Source: Legionellales bacterium
Lineage (GTDB): Bacteria > Pseudomonadota > Gammaproteobacteria > Berkiellales > Berkiellaceae
Direction: 5' to 3'
NCBI GenBank assembly: GCA_023266435.1
Contig: JAHFQF010000010.1
Location: 1,987 to 21,352, forward strand
Length of the DNA: 19,366 nt
Position numbers and translations under genes: made by a program. This document shows positions 1 through 9,118 of this stretch, in pieces. The notes under the pieces are model-generated. The model searched no databases. It was not told the origin of the DNA and saw only the letters and a program-made list of their open reading frames with translations. Position 1 is the stretch's first letter. Each line of letters begins with the position of its first letter.

Positions 1-2
1 AA

Positions 3-194
3 TATCAAAAAGATAGGCTTCAACACTCTGAAGGAATGCTTGATCGACAAACAGAGTCAGATCCAGACCAACTAGAAAGACAACATGAGAAAATCCAGAG
101 ATCTCAAAACCCAGATCTTGATAGCAGAAAGGAAGCCCACAGAAATAGAATGCAAGCAAACCAGCAAACGAGACAAGAGCGTAAAGAAAATTAG
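3..194 (+). CDS. C-terminal fragment of an unrecognised, highly polar protein
   Basis: The frame is open from the left edge and ends at TAG (192-194), giving 63 residues; the start lies outside the window. The visible part is almost entirely Gln, Arg, Glu, Lys, Asp and Asn, with only a few hydrophobic residues, no cysteine and no membrane segment. It could be a charged helical or disordered tail. An internal ATG at 36 has a purine run (GAAGGA) touching it with no spacer, so it is a poor start, and continuation of a longer gene is more likely. The gene converges on sucD, with a terminator hairpin between the two. I do not recognise the family. That it is coding rests on the open frame and biased composition only. 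Confidence 0.5.
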   Translation, partial: YQKDRLQHSEGMLDRQTESDPDQLERQHEKIQRSQNPDLDSRKEAHRNRMQANQQTRQERKEN

Positions 195-226
195 CGCGAT
201 CCCTTCATGTTGCAAGAGTAGTGTAG

Positions 227-261
227 AAAAAAGCTAGCGTGCCGGCACTTAAGACCGGCAC
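227..261 (-). terminator. Rho-independent terminator after sucD
   Basis: An inverted repeat GTGCCGG (239-245) / CCGGCAC (255-261) with a 9-base loop is followed on the minus strand by GCTAGC and six T (complement of 227-232). It sits about 30 bases past the sucD stop and would end the suc transcript. It may also slow the convergent plus-strand transcript, but there is no T run on that side. Confidence 0.75.
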
Positions 262-290
262 CTACATTTATTCAGTGAAGCAGGCTGGAG

Positions 291-1160
291 TTAAGACAAT
301 ACTTCTGCAATACCTTTTCCGATATCAGCAGGAGAACGTACTGTATAAACACCAGCGTCCTTGAGTGCTGCAAATTTTTCATCTGCAGTCCCTTTACCAC
401 CGGAGATAATGGCTCCTGCATGTCCCATACGCTTGCCTTGTGGTGCAGTCACCCCAGCAATGTAAGAAACCACTGGCTTTGTAATAAATTCCTTAATAAA
501 AGCAGCCGCTTCCTCTTCTGCTGTACCTCCAATTTCACCGACCATCACAATGGCTTCAGTTTGAGGATCTTGTTCAAACAATTTTAAAGCATCAATGAAG
601 CTGGTTCCTGGAATTGGATCGCCACCTATCCCAATACAAGTACTTTGGCCAAAACCCAAATCAGTGGTTTGTTTAACCGCCTCATAGGTTAAAGTACCAG
701 AACGAGAAACAATACCAATCTTACCAGGTTTATGAATGTAACCAGGCATAATACCAATTTTACATTCACCGGGTGTAATGATACCGGGACAGTTTGGACC
801 AATTAAACGCGTGTCTGTGCCGTCAATATAGTCTTTCACAATCAACATGTCTAAAGTTGGCACGCCCTCTGTGATACAGACAACCAATTCTATGCCAGCT
901 TCCACAGCTTCAATGATCGAATCTTTGCAGAAAGGTGCTGGCACATAGATCACCGATGCGGTTGCGCCCGTTGCGTTGACGGCATCTTTGACCGTATCAA
1001 AGACAGGTAATCCTAAATGCTTTTGCCCACCTTTTCCTGGCGTCACACCACCAACCATTTTTGTACCATACTCAATGGCTTGTTGGCTGTGTAATGTACC
1101 TTGTTTTCCTGTGAACCCTTGGCAAATGACTTTAGTTTTTGCGTTGATCAGTACGCTCAT
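291..1160 (-). CDS. sucD: Succinyl-CoA synthetase (ADP-forming), alpha subunit
   Basis: This is the alpha subunit of the cytoplasmic enzyme that converts succinyl-CoA, phosphate and ADP (or GDP) to succinate, CoA and ATP (or GTP) in the TCA cycle. At 289 residues it has the E. coli length. An N-terminal CoA-binding Rossmann domain (about 1-125, with the GFTGKQG motif near residue 15) precedes the ligase domain. The histidine phosphorylated during catalysis is H247 in KRMGHAGAI. Its ATG overlaps the sucC TGA (ATGA), so the two subunits are translationally coupled. The gene is last in the suc block and is followed by a terminator hairpin. Confidence 0.97.
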   Translation of the reverse strand: MSVLINAKTKVICQGFTGKQGTLHSQQAIEYGTKMVGGVTPGKGGQKHLGLPVFDTVKDAVNATGATASVIYVPAPFCKDSIIEAVEAGIELVVCITEGVPTLDMLIVKDYIDGTDTRLIGPNCPGIITPGECKIGIMPGYIHKPGKIGIVSRSGTLTYEAVKQTTDLGFGQSTCIGIGGDPIPGTSFIDALKLFEQDPQTEAIVMVGEIGGTAEEEAAAFIKEFITKPVVSYIAGVTAPQGKRMGHAGAIISGGKGTADEKFAALKDAGVYTVRSPADIGKGIAEVLS

Positions 1161-2326
1161 TTTGACACTCCCGCTGCTTCAACTGCCTTTTTAGCCCCAT
1201 CCGTTAAAGAAGACGCTGCAATAATATTCAAACCACTTTCTGATAGGATTTTTAGAGCAGGAATCGCTTGATTACCCTCTAGACGTACGATCACAGGGAC
1301 TTTAATGCCCACTTCTTTAACCGCGGCAATAATGCCCATTGCAATGTCATCACAACGTACAATACCACCAAAAATATTTACAAAGACACCTTTGACTTTG
1401 TCATCAGATAAAATGATTTTAAATGCTTCAGTCACTCTTTCTTGAGTGGCTCCACCACCTACGTCTAAAAAGTTTGCTGGATTACCACCATGCAGTTTGA
1501 TCAAATCCATGGTTGCCATTGCTAAGCCAGCACCATTTACCATGCAACCAATATTGCCATCTAATGCAACATAGTTGATTTCCCATTCTTTGGCACGATT
1601 TTCTCGCACATCCTCTTGTGTTGGATCACGAAACTCATGAATGCTTTTTTGACGATATAAAGCGTTGTCATCTACGTTGATTTTTCCATCTAAGCAAATC
1701 AGATCACCTGCTTTAGTAATGACTAACGGATTGATTTCCACCAAGCTTAAATCAGAAGCTTCAAACAATTGACCCATTTTCATCACAATGTCGGTAAATT
1801 GTTTGACTTGATGGTCTTTTAATCCTAATTGAAAAGCCATTTCCCGCCCCTGATAAGGCAAGACGCCCAATAAAGGATTCACCAACATGCGTAAAATCTT
1901 TTCAGGCGTTTCACTGGCTACTTTTTCGATCTCAACGCCACCTTCTGTAGAGGCCATCACGACAATACGTTGAGAAGCTCTGTCTACCACTGCGCCCAGA
2001 TATAATTCTTTCTCAATCTCACTAGGAGTCTCTACTAAAACACGACTGACCAACTGGCCATTGCTATCCGTCTGATAGGTCACTAAATGCGTGCCTAATA
2101 AAGATTTAGCAAAACCACGTAACTCTTCTAAATCCGAGAAAAGTTTTACTCCGCCTGCTTTGCCTCTACCACCCGCATGGACTTGTGCTTTCACAATCCA
2201 ACGACTTCCGCCCAGTTTTTTTGCAACAGCCACCGCTTCTTCAGCAGTTTCTACCGCTTCACCTACTGGCACAGGCAGTCCATAGCTTGCAAACAGTGCC
2301 TTTGCTTGATATTCATGTAAATTCAT
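1157..2326 (-). CDS. sucC: Succinyl-CoA synthetase (ADP-forming), beta subunit
   Basis: This is the nucleotide-binding partner of SucD. The 389 residues match the family's usual 388-389. An ATP-grasp domain occupies roughly residues 1-235, with K46 and the glycine-rich loop GGRGKAGG at 52-59. The C-terminal ligase/CoA domain carries GGIVRCD at 320-326, next to the site that receives the phosphohistidine of the alpha subunit. The start is supported by GAGGTG 4 bases upstream of ATG. The gene begins 9 bases after sucB ends and overlaps sucD by 4 bases, so it is clearly in the same operon. Confidence 0.97.
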   Translation of the reverse strand: MNLHEYQAKALFASYGLPVPVGEAVETAEEAVAVAKKLGGSRWIVKAQVHAGGRGKAGGVKLFSDLEELRGFAKSLLGTHLVTYQTDSNGQLVSRVLVETPSEIEKELYLGAVVDRASQRIVVMASTEGGVEIEKVASETPEKILRMLVNPLLGVLPYQGREMAFQLGLKDHQVKQFTDIVMKMGQLFEASDLSLVEINPLVITKAGDLICLDGKINVDDNALYRQKSIHEFRDPTQEDVRENRAKEWEINYVALDGNIGCMVNGAGLAMATMDLIKLHGGNPANFLDVGGGATQERVTEAFKIILSDDKVKGVFVNIFGGIVRCDDIAMGIIAAVKEVGIKVPVIVRLEGNQAIPALKILSESGLNIIAASSLTDGAKKAVEAAGVSK

Positions 2327-2335
2327 GCCACACCT

Positions 2336-3526
2336 CTATAAATCGAGTAATATCCTTGCAGGATCTTCCAACAGCTCTTTGATAGTGACCAAAAAGCGAA
2401 CAGACTCTGCCCCATCAATTAAACGGTGATCATAAGATAAAGCCACATACATCATCGGTCTTATCACGATTTGATCATTTTCGACGACGGGACGTTTTTC
2501 AATTTTATGCATCCCTAAAATACCAGTTTGTGGTGGGTTAATAATTGGCGTAGACATCAATGAGCCAAATACCCCTCCATTAGAGACTGTAAACGTTCCT
2601 CCTGTCATGTCTTCAATACTTAATTGTCCTTCACGTGCTTTTTCACCCAAAGCAGCAATTTGAATTTCAAGTTCAGCAAGACTCATTGTTTCTGCATTTC
2701 GCAAAATGGGAACCACTAGCCCTCTGGGAGAGGACACAGCAATCCCTATGTCATAATATCCATGATAGACAATGTCATTACCATCAATAGACGCATTTAC
2801 AACCGGAAAGCGTTTCAGCGCTTCTACAACTGCTTTAGTAAAGAAAGACATGAATCCTAATTTGGCGCCATGTACTTTTTCAAATTGATCTTTATATTTT
2901 GCTCGTAAATCCATGACAGGTTGCATATTGATTTCGTTGAAGGTCGTTAAAATGGCTGCAGCCTGTTGAGAGTGTAATAAGCGCTCCGCAATGCGTGCGC
3001 GCAAACGCGTCATAGGCACCCGCTTCTCTGTCCGTGCACCTTGTGGAAGCGCAACCACAGGGTCAGTGGATACAGTTGCTGATTTAGTCGGGGATTTGGC
3101 TGCTAACGCAACATCTGCTGTAGTGATTCGACCTGCTTTTCCTGTACCAGTCACCGCCTTAGGATCAATCTCTTCCGCTTTGAGTGCTCGACGCGCAGCA
3201 GGGCCAGACAAATCCGCTTTCAAAGCTTTTTCAACCGCTGTTTCTTTAACGGGTTCCACCTGTTGTGTTTTGGCAGTTGCTTTTGCAGCACCGGCTTTAA
3301 ACTGACCAATGACTTCTTCAGCCAGTACGGTCTCTCCATTACCCTTTAAAATCGCCTCTAAAATGCCTGATTCAGGAGCAACTACTTCTAACACCACTTT
3401 GTCGGTCTCAATGTCTACTAAATTTTCATCTCGCTCAACATATTCACCAACTTTTTTATGCCAGGTTGCAATGGTGGCGTCTGCAACAGACTCTGGCAAT
3501 ACGGGGACTTTAATTTCTATGGTCAT
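2336..3526 (-). CDS. sucB: 2-oxoglutarate dehydrogenase E2, dihydrolipoyllysine-residue succinyltransferase
   Basis: SucB is the core of the 2-oxoglutarate dehydrogenase complex and moves the succinyl group from E1 via lipoyl-lysine to CoA. It has 396 residues. A single lipoyl domain (about 1-76) has its modified lysine at K43 in IETDKVVLE. An Ala/Lys/Thr-rich linker follows, then a peripheral-subunit-binding domain near 107-143 and a further linker. The acetyltransferase-type catalytic domain ends with YDHRLIDG, where H367 and D371 are the catalytic pair. One lipoyl domain fits OGDH rather than the multi-lipoyl pyruvate enzyme of enterobacteria. The gene lies 18 bases after sucA and 9 before sucC. 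The E3 gene (lpd) is not in this cluster. Confidence 0.97.
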   Translation of the reverse strand: MTIEIKVPVLPESVADATIATWHKKVGEYVERDENLVDIETDKVVLEVVAPESGILEAILKGNGETVLAEEVIGQFKAGAAKATAKTQQVEPVKETAVEKALKADLSGPAARRALKAEEIDPKAVTGTGKAGRITTADVALAAKSPTKSATVSTDPVVALPQGARTEKRVPMTRLRARIAERLLHSQQAAAILTTFNEINMQPVMDLRAKYKDQFEKVHGAKLGFMSFFTKAVVEALKRFPVVNASIDGNDIVYHGYYDIGIAVSSPRGLVVPILRNAETMSLAELEIQIAALGEKAREGQLSIEDMTGGTFTVSNGGVFGSLMSTPIINPPQTGILGMHKIEKRPVVENDQIVIRPMMYVALSYDHRLIDGAESVRFLVTIKELLEDPARILLDL

Positions 3527-3544
3527 GCCTAATACCCTTCTAAC

Positions 3545-6364
3545 TTATTCAAATAACGCGGATTGTACCAATGCAGCCTGCTGCTGATAATGTAATGCAA
3601 TATAGCCCACTGCAGGCGAAGCAGAAGCAGATCTACCCGCATAACGCAAAGTTTGATTAGGAGCCAAACTCTCTTGGAAGCGGTGTCGTGTAGAATACCA
3701 AGCACCTTGATTCATGGGCTCTTCTTGACACCAAATCACTGTTTTTGCAGCCTGATATTTTTGCAGAATCGCCGTCAACTCGACGTCAGGGAACGGATAC
3801 AACTGTTCTACTCGGACCAGTGCAACTTGATTTAATTTGGCTTCCCGTTTCTTCTCTAGTAAATCATAATAGACTTTACCACTGCACAAAACGACACGAT
3901 TAATGTGCTTCACAGCGTCCACTTCGTGATCATCAATGATCACTTGAAACGTACCATTCACAAACTCGTCTAATGTAGAAACTGCATCCCGATGTCTTAA
4001 TAAACTCTTTGGACTCATCACCACTAGCGGTCGGCGTACTGGGCGAATCATCTGTCTTCTTAGCATATGAAAGACTTGGGCCGGGGTGCTGGGCACACAA
4101 ATCTGCATATTGTGTTGTGCACACAACTGCAGATAACGCTCTAACCGTGCAGAAGAGTGCTCTGGTCCCTGGCCTTCAAAGCCATGAGGTAATAACATAA
4201 CAAGACCGCATAAACGACCCCATTTCTGCTCTCCAGAGCTGATGAACTGATCCATCACAACTTGCGCGCCATTCGCAAAGTCTCCAAATTGAGCTTCCCA
4301 AACGACTAGAGAGCTTGGTGCAGCGGAAGCGAATCCATACTCGAACGCTAAGACTGCTTCTTCGGACAATAATGAATCATGAATTTCGAAGACTTTATCT
4401 GGATTTACTTGGGTCAATGGGATATGCACATTCCCCGTTTTCTGACAATGCCAAACAGCGTGGCGATGAAAGAATGTGCCACGCCCCACGTCCTGACCCG
4501 TGATTCTGACATCATAATTATCTTGCAATAATCCAGCATACGCTAATATTTCTGCAAAACCCCAATCACATGGCATTTTGCCCAAACTCATTTGTATCCG
4601 ATCATCTACAATTTTTTGCACACGTGGGTGTAACTCTACTCCAGCAGGCACCGTAGTGAATATTTTAGCTAATTGTGGAATCGCTTTTGCAGATAACCCA
4701 GTCACACCAGAAGTACGCCAATCACTGGCTAGAAAATGCTCCCAGTTCATGGCTAATTCAGGTTTGGCATTCAAGATAATGTCATTGGCAACACATTCTC
4801 CCTGATCTAATCTGTCGCGATTTTTTTTCAGTAAATCTTCTGCTTCACCTGCAGCAATCACCCCTGCCTGCTCTAACTGGGTTGCGTATAATTTACGCGT
4901 AGTGGGATGCTTTTTGATGAGCTGATACATCATTGGTTGTGTGGCCGACGGTTCATCCGCTTCATTATGTCCATGCCGACGATAGCAAACGAGATCAATG
5001 ACTACATCTTTCTTGAATTGCAATTTATAATCTAACGCCATACGAGCCACATGGAGCACTGCTTCAGGATCATCTGCATTCACGTGAAAAACCGGCGCTA
5101 ATATGAGTTTCGCGACATCTGAGCAATACAAAGTAGAACGCGCATCTTTAGGATTGCTAGTGGTAAAACCCACCTGATTGTTGATAATAATATGAATTGT
5201 GCCCCCTACGCCATAACCACGTGTTTGTGACATATTGAGGGTTTCCATCACAACGCCTTGCCCAGCGAAAGCGGCATCTCCATGAATTGCGATAGATAAA
5301 ACTTGTTCTTTCTCGGTATCACAGCGACGTGTCATCCGTGCACGCACTGATCCAGAGACTACTGGGGTAACGATTTCTAAATGTGAAGGATTAAATGCCA
5401 TTGCCAAATGCAAGGTTTCATTTTCTGTGCGTATGTCAGAAGAAAATCCTTGGTGATATTTCACATCACCAGAAAACTCTGTCGCTTCTGCATGTTTACC
5501 TTCAAATTCATCAAATAAATGACTGGGTTTTTTGCCGAGAATGTTGACGAGCACATTCAATCTGCCACGATGCGCCATGCCTATCACTGCTTCTTTCACA
5601 CGGTGTCGGCCAGCACGACGTAACGTTTCATCGATGAGGATCAGTAACGCATCACCACCTTCTAGAGAAAATCGCTTAGCACCCGGGTATTTGGTACCAA
5701 TGTATTTCTCTAAGCCCTCTGCTTTGGTCAATAACTCTAGCAAATATTTCTTGGTTTCTGCTGAGTAAACTGGTTTATGGCTACCCTCAATGTGTTGTTG
5801 AATCCACTCACGTTCATGTCTTGAGACAATATGTAAATACTCAACTGCAATGGGTCCACAGTAGCACGCTTTTAAAGTCGCTTGCAGCTCTCTGAGTGTG
5901 AGCTCACTGGCCCCAACGAAATCTCCTGCATCAAAAGTGATGTCTAGATCAGCTGGACTGAGCCCATGGTATTCTATTGTAAGTTCACTAACCACTTCCT
6001 TTTCAGTTAAACCCAGCGGTTCAATTTGAGCAGCACGATGCCCAAGGAGTCGATAGGCTTGAATCAAATGCTGCACACGTGTTTGTTTACGCTCATGCGC
6101 CTGAATAGCAAGCCTATCCGTAGAGGGTGCTGTAACAGCATATATCGGCTGTTTAGCTGCTCGCTTAAAGGCCTCTTGAATTGCATGATGTGAAACATCC
6201 AGCTGCGCTGATGCCCCAGGTAGTTGCTGAAAAAAAGTACGCCATACTTCAGACACAGCATTGGGGTCTTTTAAATAGTCTTCAAATAATTGCTCAATAT
6301 ACTGAACATTTCCCCCGGCTAACGCGGAAGAATCAAAAAAAGCTTGCATGCTGTCATTAGACAT
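3545..6364 (-). CDS. sucA: 2-oxoglutarate dehydrogenase E1 component (thiamin-dependent)
   Basis: SucA decarboxylates 2-oxoglutarate with thiamin diphosphate and succinylates the E2 lipoyl group. With the ATG at 6364 it has 939 residues, against 933 in E. coli. The N-terminal segment (FFDSSALAGGNVQYIEQLF) is the conserved E1o assembly region. The thiamin-binding motif runs from H361-G362-D363 to N395-N396. The transketolase-type pyrimidine-binding domain follows after about residue 590. An upstream in-frame GTG at 6376 would add four residues. I prefer ATG 6364 because an AGGTGGG sequence sits about 8 bases before it, whereas the GTG has no good ribosome site. A TATAAT at 6417-6422 (minus) could start a suc transcript separate from sdh. 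Confidence 0.96.
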   Translation of the reverse strand: MSNDSMQAFFDSSALAGGNVQYIEQLFEDYLKDPNAVSEVWRTFFQQLPGASAQLDVSHHAIQEAFKRAAKQPIYAVTAPSTDRLAIQAHERKQTRVQHLIQAYRLLGHRAAQIEPLGLTEKEVVSELTIEYHGLSPADLDITFDAGDFVGASELTLRELQATLKACYCGPIAVEYLHIVSRHEREWIQQHIEGSHKPVYSAETKKYLLELLTKAEGLEKYIGTKYPGAKRFSLEGGDALLILIDETLRRAGRHRVKEAVIGMAHRGRLNVLVNILGKKPSHLFDEFEGKHAEATEFSGDVKYHQGFSSDIRTENETLHLAMAFNPSHLEIVTPVVSGSVRARMTRRCDTEKEQVLSIAIHGDAAFAGQGVVMETLNMSQTRGYGVGGTIHIIINNQVGFTTSNPKDARSTLYCSDVAKLILAPVFHVNADDPEAVLHVARMALDYKLQFKKDVVIDLVCYRRHGHNEADEPSATQPMMYQLIKKHPTTRKLYATQLEQAGVIAAGEAEDLLKKNRDRLDQGECVANDIILNAKPELAMNWEHFLASDWRTSGVTGLSAKAIPQLAKIFTTVPAGVELHPRVQKIVDDRIQMSLGKMPCDWGFAEILAYAGLLQDNYDVRITGQDVGRGTFFHRHAVWHCQKTGNVHIPLTQVNPDKVFEIHDSLLSEEAVLAFEYGFASAAPSSLVVWEAQFGDFANGAQVVMDQFISSGEQKWGRLCGLVMLLPHGFEGQGPEHSSARLERYLQLCAQHNMQICVPSTPAQVFHMLRRQMIRPVRRPLVVMSPKSLLRHRDAVSTLDEFVNGTFQVIIDDHEVDAVKHINRVVLCSGKVYYDLLEKKREAKLNQVALVRVEQLYPFPDVELTAILQKYQAAKTVIWCQEEPMNQGAWYSTRHRFQESLAPNQTLRYAGRSASASPAVGYIALHYQQQAALVQSALFE

Positions 6365-6638
6365 ACCGGCACCCACCTAAACCAAATAACTAACTTAAAA
6401 TGCTTTACTCAAACAGATTATACAACAAACATACACAAATGATGAGATTCAGTTGTGTCTATTTATTCAGCCAATGATCAAAGGCTACTTCTCTTTTAAC
6501 CCAGACAGTAACTGATCAATATTTTGCAACTCAGCTAAACACTCTTACCCCGGCCCGCCCCGCCTTAAAATCCAGCACTTGGGATTCGGCAGAGCGAGTG
6601 GCAGTGATGCAGAAGCAATAGGAGGGCTATATAGCCAG
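6365..6638 (-). other. Non-coding gap between sdhB and sucA
   Basis: I find no convincing gene here, although flanking genes in this block are packed within 20 bases of each other. Contents, in the direction of transcription from sdhB, are: a perfect 12-base palindrome GGCTATATAGCC (6625-6636) just past the sdhB stop; a stretch at 6589-6615 resembling part of the palindromic element after gltA; a very G-rich run on the minus strand (complement of 6548-6564); then AT-rich sequence holding a promoter for sucA. No hairpin followed by a T run is visible, so termination after sdhB is uncertain. Confidence 0.6.
6417..6422 (-). promoter_or_regulatory. Probable -10 box of a sucA promoter
   Basis: The minus strand reads TATAAT, the sigma-70 consensus, about 52 bases before the chosen sucA ATG in AT-rich sequence. 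No good -35 hexamer stands at 16-18 bases (the sequence there is near TCATCA), so an activator may be needed. The box supports transcription of sucABCD apart from sdhCDAB. Confidence 0.5.
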
Positions 6639-7337
6639 TTAAATATCTTCGCTCATCATAGCGATACGAATATCTCCAATGGCTTTTGTAGGGTTTAATC
6701 CTTTTGGACAGACATCAACACAATTCATGATGCTACGACAACGGAATACACTATAGGCATCATTCAACATTTTCAAACGTTGGCGTGTTTGATTATCTCT
6801 CGAATCTAAAATAAAGCGTGCGCATTGTAAGAGTGCAGCAGGACCCGCAAACTTTTCAGGATTCCACCAATAGGAAGGACAGGCGCTTGAACAACAACCA
6901 CATAATATGCACTCGTATAAACCATCTAGCTTCTCGCGCTCTGCGGGCGTTTGTAAACGCTCTTTCGCTGGTACTGGCTCATCATTTTGCAGATAAGGCT
7001 GCATTTTTTTGTATTGCTGATAGAACTGAGTCATATCCACAATCACATCTCGCACCACCGGCATCCCTGGAAACGGACGAATCACAATTGGCTCTGAGAG
7101 TTCACTGATTGGTGTGATACAGGCCAACCGATTTTTGCCGTTAATGTTCATGCCGTCTGACCCACAGACCCCTTCTCGACAAGAGCGCCTAAAACTTAAG
7201 GTGGCATCTTGCTCTTTTAATGCGATCAAAGCGTCAAGCACCATGATAGCACCCGCTTTCTCTACATCTAAGTCATACTCTTGCTGATACGGTCTATCAT
7301 CTTTTTCCGGATCATAGCGATAAATCGAAAAACGCAT
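6639..7337 (-). CDS. sdhB: Succinate dehydrogenase iron-sulfur subunit
   Basis: SdhB carries electrons from the FAD of SdhA to quinone at the membrane anchor (complex II). At 232 residues it is close to E. coli (238). The N-terminal ferredoxin domain has C53, C58, D61 and C73 as the [2Fe-2S] ligand set; an Asp at the third position also occurs in E. coli SdhB, so this is not a defect. The C-terminal domain has CILCGCCSSACP for the [4Fe-4S] cluster and CRSIMNCVDVCPKGLNP completing the [3Fe-4S] and [4Fe-4S] sites. The start has a GAGAGGG ribosome site and lies 20 bases after the sdhA stop. Confidence 0.97.
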   Translation of the reverse strand: MRFSIYRYDPEKDDRPYQQEYDLDVEKAGAIMVLDALIALKEQDATLSFRRSCREGVCGSDGMNINGKNRLACITPISELSEPIVIRPFPGMPVVRDVIVDMTQFYQQYKKMQPYLQNDEPVPAKERLQTPAEREKLDGLYECILCGCCSSACPSYWWNPEKFAGPAALLQCARFILDSRDNQTRQRLKMLNDAYSVFRCRSIMNCVDVCPKGLNPTKAIGDIRIAMMSEDI

Positions 7338-7357
7338 AAAGATACCCTCTCTGAATG

Positions 7358-9118
7358 CTAATAAACTCTTTCTTTCGGCTCAAATGTAGGCACAGTCAAT
7401 GGCGTCATATTCACTGGACGTGTACCGATACTGTCATCTGGATGATATAACAAATGTTTTAGCCAATGTTTATCATCTCGGTTGGGGTAGTCCTCTCTAG
7501 AATGTGCTCCCCGGCTTTCTTGTCGATGTAGCGCTGTGCAAGCAGTTGCAACGGCAACCGCCATCAAGTTATCTAATTCTAACGCTTCTACACGTGCTGT
7601 ATTAAATACTTGGCTCTTATCCAGTAAAACTGCCTCTTTCAATGCGTCTCTCAATGATTTAATTTGTGCTAGACCACTGAGCATGGAGGATTCTGTTCTA
7701 AAGACACCAAAATCCAATTGCATCACTTTTTGCATCTGTGTACGAATCTCAGCAATAGACGTACCTTGTGTCCGTGTTTCCCAACCCATATAGCGCTGTA
7801 AAGCTTCTTCGATCACATCATCTGGAGTCACTGGTTCTTCAATACCCTGATTGAGTATTTCATTAATATGAATACCAGCAGCTCTACCAAATACCACTAA
7901 ATCTAATAAAGAATTGCCTCCCAAACGGTTGGCACCATGTACAGAAACACAAGCACACTCACCTACAGCATACAAACCAGGGATGATTTCATCCCCTAAA
8001 AACTTACGCTGTACAACCTGTCCATGCACATTCGTGGGAATGCCACCCATCATATAGTGACAAGTCGGGACTACTGGGATAGGCTCGAAAATTGGATCAG
8101 CATTGGCAAACGTTTTTGAAAGCTCTCGAATGCCTGGCAAGCGCGAATTAATTACTTCAGCGCCCAGGTGCTCTAATTTTAAGTACACATGATCAGCATT
8201 CGGACCACAACCATTCCCTTGTCTAATTTCCAGCATGATAGAGCGCGCTACCACATCACGCCCAGCAAGATCTTTTGCGTTGGGTGCATAGCGCTCCATA
8301 AAGCGCTCACCATGCTTATTGATCAAATAACCACCCTCACCACGGCAACCCTCAGTGACTAAAACACCCGCCCCCGCAATGCCGGTCGGATGGAATTGCC
8401 ACATTTCCATGTCTTGTACAGAAAATCCAGCACGCAAAACCATACCAATACCATCACCCGTATTGATGAGTGCATTGGTCGTTGAATGAAAAATACGCCC
8501 TGCACCGCCGGTTGCTAAAATCACCGCTTTGGATTTTAAAAAGACTAACTCACCCGTTGCAATGGAAAAAATCACCACACCAGCAATACCGCCATGCGGA
8601 TCTTTGACTAAATCTAAAGCATACCATTCACTGTAAACTTCCGTTTCAGCCTCTAGATTTTTTTGATACAGAGTGTGTAATAGCGCATGCCCCGTTCTAT
8701 CCGCTGCTGCAGCCGTCCGTGTCGCTTGCGCCCCACCGAAATTTTTTGACTGACCACCAAAAGGTCGCTGATAAATACGACCATCTTCCTGGCGAGAAAA
8801 CGGCAGGCCCATGTGCTCTAACTCATAAACCACTTCAGGGCCTGTTTTACACATGTACTCGATACAATCTTGATCACCTAAATAATCTGACCCTTTCACC
8901 GTATCAAACATGTGCCACAACCAGTTGTCCTCATCCGCATTGGCTAACGCACAAGTAATCCCCCCCTGTGCAGACACTGTGTGAGAGCGTGTTGGAAAAA
9001 CTTTTGAGACAAGCGCGACTTTACGACCTGCTTGTGCTAACTGTAGAGAGGCGCGCATTCCTGCACCACCCGCTCCTATCACAACTGCGTCATAAGAACG
9101 CTGAATTGGGCATTTCAT
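7358..9118 (-). CDS. sdhA: Succinate dehydrogenase flavoprotein subunit
   Basis: SdhA oxidises succinate to fumarate using covalently bound FAD on the cytoplasmic face of complex II. From the ATG at 9118 it has 586 residues (E. coli 588). The dinucleotide motif VIGAGGAGM is at 13-21, and H46 in SHTVSAQGG is the FAD attachment site. The succinate-site segment FHPTG and the catalytic-arginine segment DLAGRDVVAR are present. The frame stays open upstream to 9331, but that extension lies inside sdhD and is not conserved-looking. ATG 9118 overlaps the sdhD TGA as ATGA and begins just before the FAD fold, which settles the start. No sdhE flavinylation-factor gene is in the window. Confidence 0.97.
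   Translation of the reverse strand: MKCPIQRSYDAVVIGAGGAGMRASLQLAQAGRKVALVSKVFPTRSHTVSAQGGITCALANADEDNWLWHMFDTVKGSDYLGDQDCIEYMCKTGPEVVYELEHMGLPFSRQEDGRIYQRPFGGQSKNFGGAQATRTAAAADRTGHALLHTLYQKNLEAETEVYSEWYALDLVKDPHGGIAGVVIFSIATGELVFLKSKAVILATGGAGRIFHSTTNALINTGDGIGMVLRAGFSVQDMEMWQFHPTGIAGAGVLVTEGCRGEGGYLINKHGERFMERYAPNAKDLAGRDVVARSIMLEIRQGNGCGPNADHVYLKLEHLGAEVINSRLPGIRELSKTFANADPIFEPIPVVPTCHYMMGGIPTNVHGQVVQRKFLGDEIIPGLYAVGECACVSVHGANRLGGNSLLDLVVFGRAAGIHINEILNQGIEEPVTPDDVIEEALQRYMGWETRTQGTSIAEIRTQMQKVMQLDFGVFRTESSMLSGLAQIKSLRDALKEAVLLDKSQVFNTARVEALELDNLMAVAVATACTALHRQESRGAHSREDYPNRDDKHWLKHLLYHPDDSIGTRPVNMTPLTVPTFEPKERVY

Noticed and set aside
2991..3305. Antisense open frame of 104 codons within sucB
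   Set aside because: It is a shadow of the Ala/Lys-rich linker region of sucB on the other strand, with low-complexity Ala/Val/Ser content.
6639..7337. Asp61 in place of a cysteine in the SdhB [2Fe-2S] site as a defect
   Set aside because: E. coli SdhB has an Asp at the same place, so it is normal for the family.
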